From Lysinibacillus irui (GTDB taxonomy: Bacteria > Bacillota > Bacilli > Bacillales_A > Planococcaceae), in the NCBI RefSeq assembly GCF_028877475.1, contig NZ_CP113527.1:2473501-2537500 (forward strand): 64,000 nucleotides of DNA, written 5' to 3'. This document shows positions 58,106-64,000 of the stretch, piece by piece (position 1 is the stretch's first letter; every line of letters starts with the position of its first letter). Under the pieces are notes generated by a model, which saw nothing but the letters and a program-made list of their open reading frames with translations, searched no databases and had not been told where the DNA came from. The position numbers and the translations under genes were made by a program.

Positions 58106-59692
58106 CTACCTATTATTTATTAATACTTCCTTTTTATTTTTCATCTTTTGTTGATATACCCTCCATGAAATACACCATTTTGATGGCTCATCTAAATAAT
58201 CTGCTTCAATTAATTGATGAATTGTACTATTTTGCGGTGCTGCTTTAACAATTTCTGGCGTTTCGTATGCTTCTTTAGAAATCTGCTCCAGCGCTTGAAT
58301 ATATTCATCTAAATCTGCTTTAGAATAGGATTCTGTTGGTTCAAGTGTAAATGGTTGCGGAACAATATAAGGATGATGACTAGTCCAGTAATGTAAACCG
58401 AAGTCAGTCATTCGGCGCTGCACATCCTCTGTTGTCACACCTGTTTCTTTCTCCAGTTGCTCCCAACTATATCGAACTTGCTCTAATCGTTGCCCTTGTA
58501 TATACGGCACACTTACACCACGAATTTTTGATACTTTACTATACAGATAATTATTATTTAATACAGCTGTTTCTGCCACGGCTTTAAGACCATCTGCTCC
58601 TAGTGCTCTAACCCAAGCATAAGAGCGTAAAATAGTTTGTGCTACCCCATGGAATGATCGTACTTTTCCAATCGAATGCTCTAATTGATCATTTAACACA
58701 TACTGGTCTCCAACCTTCTCAACAATTGGTCCTGGCAAATATGGCTTTAATTCTTCTGTCACCCCGAGCGCCCCTGTTGCTGGTCCTCCACACATGTGAG
58801 GTGCTGCAAATGTTTTGTGAAGATTGAAGAAACACATGTCAAAGCCTGCTTCTCTTGCTCGTGTAATTCCTAACAGTCCATTGGCATTTGCCTGGTCGTA
58901 GTAACAAATTCCACCTGCATCATGTACTATTTTCGTAAATTCCTTAATTTTAGAATTATAAATTCCTGTATCTTCAGGGTTAGCTACTACAAATCCAGCA
59001 GTTCTTTCTGATACAACTTCTTTCAATTTATTAATATCTGGGAAACCATTTTCATCTGGGGGAATAGTAATTATTTTGTAACCTTTTACTACTGCTGTAG
59101 CTGCTTGAGATGGATGAGAGAAGATGGTTGTAATAATTTCATTACGTTGATCTGCCTCACCTTTCACTTCAAAATATTTGCGTACAATTGATGCCATGGC
59201 AAACAATGCTTGTGTCCCACCACTTGGTTGGAAGGAGAAGCGATCCATCCCGGAAATTTCACGCATCGCTAAGTCCATATTGTGAATGATTTCGAGCATT
59301 CCTTGGACAGTACTTGGATCTTGTAAAGGGTGAAGTTCCATTATTTTAGGATTACGAATAAGCAATTCATTAATTTTAGGAATATACTTCATCGTACAAG
59401 TACCTTGCCCAATTTCAACATTAAAATCAGAGCCTAATGTTTCTTGTGAAAGCCTTACATAATGTCGTAGCACACGTGCTTGACCGATTTCTGGTAAATT
59501 CAGTTTAGCTACCCTTTTCATATTTTGCGGTAAAGATGAAACACCATCACCGACCGCTTCTACTACCTCATTTGAAGGTTGTGGAACTTCTACTCCGACT
59601 TCTCCTGGTTGATGTAACTCAAAAATAATAGGTTCATTCCATTTAGCTTGATGAAAGTCTTTATTTACATTATCTCTTACAATCTTATCCAT
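58106..59692 (-). CDS. Divergent GcvPB-like PLP enzyme subunit
   Basis: A 528-aa homologue of glycine dehydrogenase subunit 2. The PLP lysine motif is clear in FFNLHKTFAAPHMCGGPATG (canonical NLHKTFxxPHGGGGPG), and QGTCTMKYIPKINELL matches the LGSCTMKYNPKxNE segment. Other signatures differ: FSFQPSGGTQALFAMASIVR (canonical GAxGEYAGL), FSHPSQAATAVVKGYKI (canonical SAHGTNPASAxMAG). About 40 residues longer than B. subtilis GcvPB. ATG at 59692 with AAAGGAG. With no GcvH or GcvT nearby it may decarboxylate another amino acid, possibly without a lipoyl carrier; this is inferred. Confidence 0.88.
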   Translation of the reverse strand: MDKIVRDNVNKDFHQAKWNEPIIFELHQPGEVGVEVPQPSNEVVEAVGDGVSSLPQNMKRVAKLNLPEIGQARVLRHYVRLSQETLGSDFNVEIGQGTCTMKYIPKINELLIRNPKIMELHPLQDPSTVQGMLEIIHNMDLAMREISGMDRFSFQPSGGTQALFAMASIVRKYFEVKGEADQRNEIITTIFSHPSQAATAVVKGYKIITIPPDENGFPDINKLKEVVSERTAGFVVANPEDTGIYNSKIKEFTKIVHDAGGICYYDQANANGLLGITRAREAGFDMCFFNLHKTFAAPHMCGGPATGALGVTEELKPYLPGPIVEKVGDQYVLNDQLEHSIGKVRSFHGVAQTILRSYAWVRALGADGLKAVAETAVLNNNYLYSKVSKIRGVSVPYIQGQRLEQVRYSWEQLEKETGVTTEDVQRRMTDFGLHYWTSHHPYIVPQPFTLEPTESYSKADLDEYIQALEQISKEAYETPEIVKAAPQNSTIHQLIEADYLDEPSKWCISWRVYQQKMKNKKEVLINNR

Positions 59693-59713
59693 GTTAAAAC
59701 TCCTTTCCACCAT

Positions 59714-61102
59714 TTAATTTCCAGTAATTGTAGATAAAGCATTCACTAGCTTATCGATATCCTCTTTTGTGTGAACTTCGGTTACACAATAGAGTGCTGC
59801 TTGACCATATTCAGGAAACTCCAACGATAAATCTTTACCTCCAAAGATTTTTTGCTCTAGTAATCGTGAATTAATTTCTTCTACTGTTAATCCTGTATCA
59901 TTAAAATCTATAATGAACTCTTTGAAAAATGGTGAGGTAATTCTTGAACCTCGAATGTTTTTAATCGTATTCAATTGCATTACTGCATACTGACTGTTTT
60001 GCATGATAACTTGACCTAACTCATACATGCCATTAGGTCCCATTAATGATAAATACACACCTGCCGTAATACCCCAAAGAGCTGTTTGTGTACCTACAGA
60101 TTCCTTACCATTTTCTCGATCCGCAAATGAAGTACGATCATAGGCAATGTCACCGAAACCATATTCACCTTTCTTAACAGTCGGAATGATACCGAACAAG
60201 CGGGATGGATATTCATTCACAAATTTCGGGTCGTTATAGGTTGCAATAAATCCAGCTTGCCCTCCACTATAATTCATGTGCATACCTAATGGTTGAAGAT
60301 CTCCACAAACAATATCAGCCCCATATTGACTTGGTGGTGCCAAAACCCCTAGTGAACTTGGATCAACTCCAACAATCATCAGTACGCCATATTTTTTAGC
60401 TAGTTGTGAAATTTCCTGTCCTTGCGACTCGATGAAGCCTAAATATGATGGATTTTCGAAGTAAATAGCTGCAACCTCGTTTGACAATTTTGCTTCTAAA
60501 TCGGCTAAGTCCATTAATCCTGTATTAATATTAAATTTGACCCCTTCAAATGATAATTGGGGTGTACCATAGTTTGTTATAACTTTTCTGCGTTCTGGAG
60601 AAAGTGTATTAGCAAGTAAAATCTTCGTACGCTTTGTAATCCGACTAGCCATACGAATCGCCGTAGATGCAGCTTGAGCCCAATCAAATGTGGGAACATT
60701 AACAACTTCCATATCCACAAGCTCCGCCATCAAGCTTTGATATTCAAATAATGCTTGAAAGCGACCATGATCCTCATAGGGCTCTCCTGCATAAGCTGTT
60801 AAAAACTCCGCACGTTGGTTCACTTCATCACATACGGCTGGAATGAAGTGTTGCCAGCAACCTGCTCCTAGAAAATTAATGTATTCATTGGAGCTTATAT
60901 TTTTATTTAAAAGCCCATCAATATGGCGTCGTAACTCTAATTCATTCAAAGCTTTCGGGATATCCATCGTACCTTTAAAATGTAAATTTTCCGGAATGCA
61001 CGAATAAAGCTCCTCAACGGATTGAACTCCTATTTCCTCTAACATTTCTTGTTTGACCTCAGATACCATATTAGGAATATATGGATGAACCTTTTTACTC
61101 AT
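59714..61102 (-). CDS. Divergent GcvPA-like PLP enzyme subunit
   Basis: A 462-aa homologue of glycine dehydrogenase subunit 1. Shared: YIPNMVSEVKQEMLEEIGVQ and VEELYSCIPENLHFKG at the front, NFLGAGCWQHFIPAV (canonical FLGAGxYDHYIP), GRFQALFEYQSLMAELVDME. Divergent: VPTFDWAQAASTAIRMA replaces the MYDGxTAxAEA loop; GDLQPLGMHMNYSGGQAGFI; and FADRENGKESVGTQTALWG replaces the QHIRREKATSNICTNQAL motif. These changes cluster around the substrate and cofactor region, so it is not ordinary glycine decarboxylase. 21 bp separate it from the GcvPB-like gene; GGGAGG precedes the ATG. Confidence 0.88.
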   Translation of the reverse strand: MSKKVHPYIPNMVSEVKQEMLEEIGVQSVEELYSCIPENLHFKGTMDIPKALNELELRRHIDGLLNKNISSNEYINFLGAGCWQHFIPAVCDEVNQRAEFLTAYAGEPYEDHGRFQALFEYQSLMAELVDMEVVNVPTFDWAQAASTAIRMASRITKRTKILLANTLSPERRKVITNYGTPQLSFEGVKFNINTGLMDLADLEAKLSNEVAAIYFENPSYLGFIESQGQEISQLAKKYGVLMIVGVDPSSLGVLAPPSQYGADIVCGDLQPLGMHMNYSGGQAGFIATYNDPKFVNEYPSRLFGIIPTVKKGEYGFGDIAYDRTSFADRENGKESVGTQTALWGITAGVYLSLMGPNGMYELGQVIMQNSQYAVMQLNTIKNIRGSRITSPFFKEFIIDFNDTGLTVEEINSRLLEQKIFGGKDLSLEFPEYGQAALYCVTEVHTKEDIDKLVNALSTITGN

Positions 61103-61129
61103 TTAAAATGCCTCCCTCTATTATTAATT

Positions 61130-61906
61130 TTAGGCTAATCCGCCACCATCAACTGTTAATGTAGTTCCTGTAACCCAAGCTGATAAATTACTTGCAAGGA
61201 ATAGAACCCCTTTCGCAATATCTTCAGGTGTTCCTAGTCTTGCTAACGGTCTATCTACAGCCGAACTACGTAAAAAACTTGATTCGTCTATGTTTAATTG
61301 TTTTGCCTCCCCACGTAGTAATGGCGTGTCAGTATCTCCAGGACAAATGCAATTTACGCGTATATTTTCAGGGCCATGGTCAATGGCCATAGCCTTTGTT
61401 AAATTTACAACTCCTGCTTTTGCAGCACAGTAAGATGCAGCTTTGTCTCCACCTTTGATTCCCCATCCTGAACCTGTATTAATGATACTGCCACCGTTAT
61501 CTCTCATGAGTGGGATTAAGTATTTAGAAAGTAGATAAACCCCTTTAAGTGAAACATTAATAACAGCATCCCAATCCGCTTCGTCTAGATCCACTACTGT
61601 TTTTCTGCGAATAATACCCGCATTATTAAAAAGTACATCTACTTTTCCGTATCTTTTCTGGATAGAATCAGCCACATTTTGGCAGTCTTGTGTATTCGTC
61701 ACATCGCATTTTAAAAACTCAACATCTAAACCAGCCTCTTTTAAATTTTTTTCTGTATCTTCACCTTTTTGTTGATCTATATCTAGAATCACAGTTTTCG
61801 TTCCCAACTCACTTAATAATTTAGCTGTAGCAAGACCAATCCCCGAGGCCCCTCCTGTAATCACAGCCACTTTACCTTCTAATTCAAAGTAGTCTTCCAA
61901 ATACAT
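61130..61906 (-). CDS. SDR oxidoreductase, first gene of the sigma-54-type operon
   Basis: A 258-aa classical SDR: VITGGASGIGLATAKLLS, ILDIDQQ (NAD-type Asp), NNAGIIRR, INTGSGWGIKGG with catalytic Ser, SYCAAKAGVV with YxxxK, VNCICPGDTDTPLL. SD AAAGGAGG. It is the promoter-proximal gene, 32 bp from the -12 box of a sigma-54 promoter. The two SDRs in this operon are not identical copies, so they probably act on different steps. Confidence 0.93.
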   Translation of the reverse strand: MYLEDYFELEGKVAVITGGASGIGLATAKLLSELGTKTVILDIDQQKGEDTEKNLKEAGLDVEFLKCDVTNTQDCQNVADSIQKRYGKVDVLFNNAGIIRRKTVVDLDEADWDAVINVSLKGVYLLSKYLIPLMRDNGGSIINTGSGWGIKGGDKAASYCAAKAGVVNLTKAMAIDHGPENIRVNCICPGDTDTPLLRGEAKQLNIDESSFLRSSAVDRPLARLGTPEDIAKGVLFLASNLSAWVTGTTLTVDGGGLA

Positions 61907-61937
61907 CTTCCTCCTTTCATTTCCTTACTATATATCT

Positions 61938-61954
61938 AGCAAAATACGTGCCAA
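61938..61954 (-). promoter_or_regulatory. Sigma-54 (SigL) -24/-12 promoter
   Basis: On the minus strand TTGGCACG, 4 bp, TTGCT (61954 down to 61938), matching the full sigma-54 consensus YTGGCACG-N4-TTGCW. It lies 32 bp before the first SDR gene, so the leader is only ~20 nt. The adjacent activator gene confirms the type of control. Confidence 0.93.
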
Positions 61955-62085
61955 CTGTAGAAAACTTAATTTCACAAAGCTATTCAATCTGCAGAAAAGT
62001 CAGAAACTTCAGGTGTTAAAGCTACTTTTTCATAATGCGATCAATAGGAGAGTTAACAATATACTCACTTTCCTTTTGCCATATT

Positions 62086-62111
62086 TGTCATTTCTGTTGT
62101 CACTTTTGTCA
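62086..62111. promoter_or_regulatory. Candidate upstream activator repeats
   Basis: Three copies of TGTCA (62086, 62098, 62107) within TTTGTCATT, GTTGTCACT and TTTGTCATT, 130-160 bp upstream of the sigma-54 promoter, the usual distance for activator sites. A separate long-range dyad ACACAAATACC / GGTATTTGTGT (62132-62142, 62204-62214) lies nearer the activator gene and may be its terminator or an additional site. Confidence 0.45.
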
Positions 62112-62228
62112 TTAAAATTAACCATAAAAAAACACAAATACCTAGGAAGTTCACTTTAAATTACTCAAAGGAGGTGAGGAATTTAAAAATCTTCCACAAG
62201 CTTGGTATTTGTGTCAAACTAATTTATA

Positions 62229-63620
62229 CTATAAATTTACACTTTTTAGTTTTCTATAAAGCGTCCTTGTACTTATTCCTAATTCTTCGGCAACTCGTTC
62301 TTTTCCAGCAGTATCATCTCCATATCGAGCGAGCATTTGGTAGATGACCTCCATTTCTGTATCTTTTAATATAGTAGAATTGCTATAAAGATTTTTCGCT
62401 TTATTCTTTTCGATAATATATTTGGGTAAGCTTTCCTTAGTTAATTGTAGGGAATTTTCCATTACCATACTGTACTCTAATACATTTTCTAACTCTCTTA
62501 TGTTCCCTGGCCAAGAGTATAATTTCAACTCCTCCAAAAATTCATTTGAAAAATCTTTAATAAATTTCCCTGTTTTATGCTGAATCTTTTCAAGTAGCTT
62601 TTCAATCAAATATTCAATTTCATCCGTTCTTTCCTTTAAAGGGGGCAACGTTAAAGGGATAACATTTAGACGATAATATAAGTCCGAACGAAACTCACCT
62701 TTTCTCACCATATCTTCTAAAGATTTATTTGTAGCAGCAATAATTCTTACATTTACTTTTCTAGGCTCAATTGCTCCGACTCTATAAATAAGTCCATCTT
62801 GCAATACCGTTAACAGCTTTGCCTGTAAATGTAATGGTAATTCTGTAATTTCATCGAGGAATAAAGTGCCCTTGTCTGCCACTTCAAAATAGCCCATTTT
62901 TCCTTTTCTTCTTGCCCCTGTAAACGCCCCTTCATCATAGCCAAATAACTCACTTTCAAACAAGTTTTCAGGAATACTTGCACAATTCAGCTCTATAAAT
63001 TTCCCTTTATGTGTAATGCTATTTGAATGGATATATTTAGCTAATAAACTTTTTCCCGTCCCCGTCTCTCCCGTTATGACAATTGACGATGGGCTATTTG
63101 CAATACTACTTAACTTACTCTTGATAAGTTGTAAGTGAGGTGCGTTGCCTAATACATATTTCGTGTCAGTTCCTTTTTTATTTTCAAGTAATAAATAGGA
63201 TCCTTCACTGTTCAAGGCATTGATAATCATATCTCCCAACCTAGTTAACCAATTCTGATATATCTTCTGCTCAGAAGAAAGTTTTTTCTCCCCCTCCTCT
63301 GTAAAACTGACAAATGTCAAATATCCGAAGTGACGATCTCCTTTTACTAAATTCATCATCATTTCCACTTTAGATGGACAATTATTTTGGAATCTACAAC
63401 CAGAACACACTTTCATTTGGCCAGGCTTTTGTAAATATTGAACAGACTTAGAATAATATTTTTGGAAGAACGGCAGGTGTACTGTTATCCCTTTTTGCTT
63501 TCTATATTCTTCTGTTGCTAGAAATACTTCACCATTTGAAGTGAAATAGGCCATTTCTAATTGTAATAGTTCACCAAAAGCATCCAGCATAGATTGCACT
63601 AATTTTTCGGCATTCAACAT
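62229..63620 (-). CDS. Sigma-54-dependent transcriptional activator
   Basis: A 463-aa enhancer-binding protein. The N-terminal sensor (about 1-150) has a Cys motif CSGCRFQNNCPSK (about 72-84), unlike standard PAS or response-regulator inputs. The AAA+ domain has Walker A ITGETGTGKSLLAKYIH, the sigma-54 contact loop ELFGYDEGAFTGARRKGKMG (GAFTGA), Walker B GTLFLDEITELPL and the Arg-finger region RSDLYYRLNVIPL. C-terminal Fis-type HTH AGKERVAEELGISTRTLYRK. Start taken at 63620 (GGAGG 6 bp upstream). It should activate the adjacent SDR-GcvP-ABC-RocB operon. Confidence 0.94.
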   Translation of the reverse strand: MLNAEKLVQSMLDAFGELLQLEMAYFTSNGEVFLATEEYRKQKGITVHLPFFQKYYSKSVQYLQKPGQMKVCSGCRFQNNCPSKVEMMMNLVKGDRHFGYLTFVSFTEEGEKKLSSEQKIYQNWLTRLGDMIINALNSEGSYLLLENKKGTDTKYVLGNAPHLQLIKSKLSSIANSPSSIVITGETGTGKSLLAKYIHSNSITHKGKFIELNCASIPENLFESELFGYDEGAFTGARRKGKMGYFEVADKGTLFLDEITELPLHLQAKLLTVLQDGLIYRVGAIEPRKVNVRIIAATNKSLEDMVRKGEFRSDLYYRLNVIPLTLPPLKERTDEIEYLIEKLLEKIQHKTGKFIKDFSNEFLEELKLYSWPGNIRELENVLEYSMVMENSLQLTKESLPKYIIEKNKAKNLYSNSTILKDTEMEVIYQMLARYGDDTAGKERVAEELGISTRTLYRKLKSVNL

Positions 63621-64000
63621 CATATCCCTCCACATACATCAAAAAAGTAATAATACTAATTTAGTTATAGTAAAAAATAGCTCCTAATTAAACTATGTTA
63701 TATGGAACGGAAGCCCAATTATCTTCTCTTTTTTAATTCGCCAAAAGTTACATCTTACCTTTAAAATTTTCTGTCAGTAAGGATAATATAGAATCCCTTT
63801 CCAATTAGAAAACTTGTAGGTAGGATTCACAACAAAAAAGCCACCCAAAATTGAGGCCCTATAAAAGTAAAACTTAATACTTAATGGGGCAGTACATGGG
63901 TAGCTAATTTAATTATTTATATTGTAATCTATGAAACATTAGTGCATTAGAGGGGAACATGTCAAGTCGGTTCCATGGTTGAATCCTCTATCATTAGGAG
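63621..64000. other. Gene-free right end
   Basis: About 380 bp upstream of the activator gene. AT-rich; no supported ORF on either strand. The segment GGCCTCAATTTTGGGTGGCTTTTTTG (minus strand, around 63838-63865) could be a weak terminator for a gene beyond the window. No transposase remnant could be recognised. Confidence 0.4.

Noticed and set aside
58106..61102. Ordinary glycine cleavage system P protein
   Set aside because: Key motifs are changed and gcvT/gcvH are absent, so a housekeeping assignment is not justified.
62168..62228. Strong SD (AAAGGAGGTGAGG) on the plus strand downstream of the activator gene
   Set aside because: No convincing ORF follows; it runs antisense into the activator gene.
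63621..64000. Insertion-sequence end at the right edge
   Set aside because: A GCCACCC/GGTGGC-like segment is seen but no terminal repeats, target duplication or transposase residues.

Overview
The window looks like chromosomal DNA from a low-GC, endospore-forming Firmicute of the Lysinibacillus / Bacillaceae-Planococcaceae type. The reasons are the AT-rich sequence, strong Shine-Dalgarno (SD) sites, frequent GTG and TTG starts, many U-tailed hairpins, and close relatives of Bacillus genes (PbuE, BmrC/BmrD, a YolD-like protein, GcvPA/GcvPB, RocB, SDR stress proteins). This placement is an inference from gene content; no rRNA or other taxonomic marker is present. No complete phage, insertion sequence, tRNA, rRNA or CRISPR array was seen.

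Layout. 1-3085 (minus): a three-gene block with SUFU, a large protein of unknown function, and an ankyrin protein cut by the window edge; it resembles an orphan set of polymorphic-toxin immunity genes. 3.3-16 kb: scattered single genes (papain-like peptidase, four GNAT acetyltransferases, CPBP protease, a divergent LysR/SDR pair, MBL hydrolase, small membrane proteins, cupin, DUF3231-like protein). Within it lies the remnant of an SOS operon: a LexA box, a decayed 3' end of uvrX, and yolD. 16-25.5 kb: a Ca2+-type P-ATPase, the purine exporter PbuE behind a purine riboswitch, signal peptidase I, an LCP cell-wall ligase, and an M24 peptidase plus aminotransferase pair with an IclR regulator. 26.4-27.3 kb: a non-coding tandem array of 103-bp units arranged as a 309-bp higher-order repeat. 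27.3-38 kb: SDR/MarR, an ECF sigma/anti-sigma pair, a BmrCD-type ABC exporter with a leader-peptide attenuator, two FluC fluoride channels, a sirtuin and a TRIC-like channel.

38-53 kb is a molybdenum region: a HTH/periplasmic-binding-type regulator, ModA and ModB (no ModC), a nearly complete molybdenum-cofactor gene set (moaD, moaE, mobB, moeA, moeB-like, moaB, mobA, moaC, moaA), then fdhD, a DUF2294 protein, the large formate dehydrogenase FdhA, a DUF1641 protein and an Mrp-family ATPase. Together they would import molybdate, build and modify the cofactor, and insert it into FdhA.

53-63.6 kb is the most unusual region: a long minus-strand operon encoding an SDR, a divergent GcvPA-like and GcvPB-like pair, a second SDR, a polar amino-acid ABC transporter and a RocB-like M20 hydrolase. 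It sits behind a consensus sigma-54 promoter and next to a sigma-54 activator gene. The GcvP-like proteins depart from glycine decarboxylase at several signature motifs and no GcvH or GcvT is nearby. I infer an undescribed inducible pathway for uptake and breakdown of an amino-acid-like compound. Other notable signals are a pbuE riboswitch carrying the guanine-type base (C74) in what looks like an ON-switch layout, and the 309-bp higher-order repeat.
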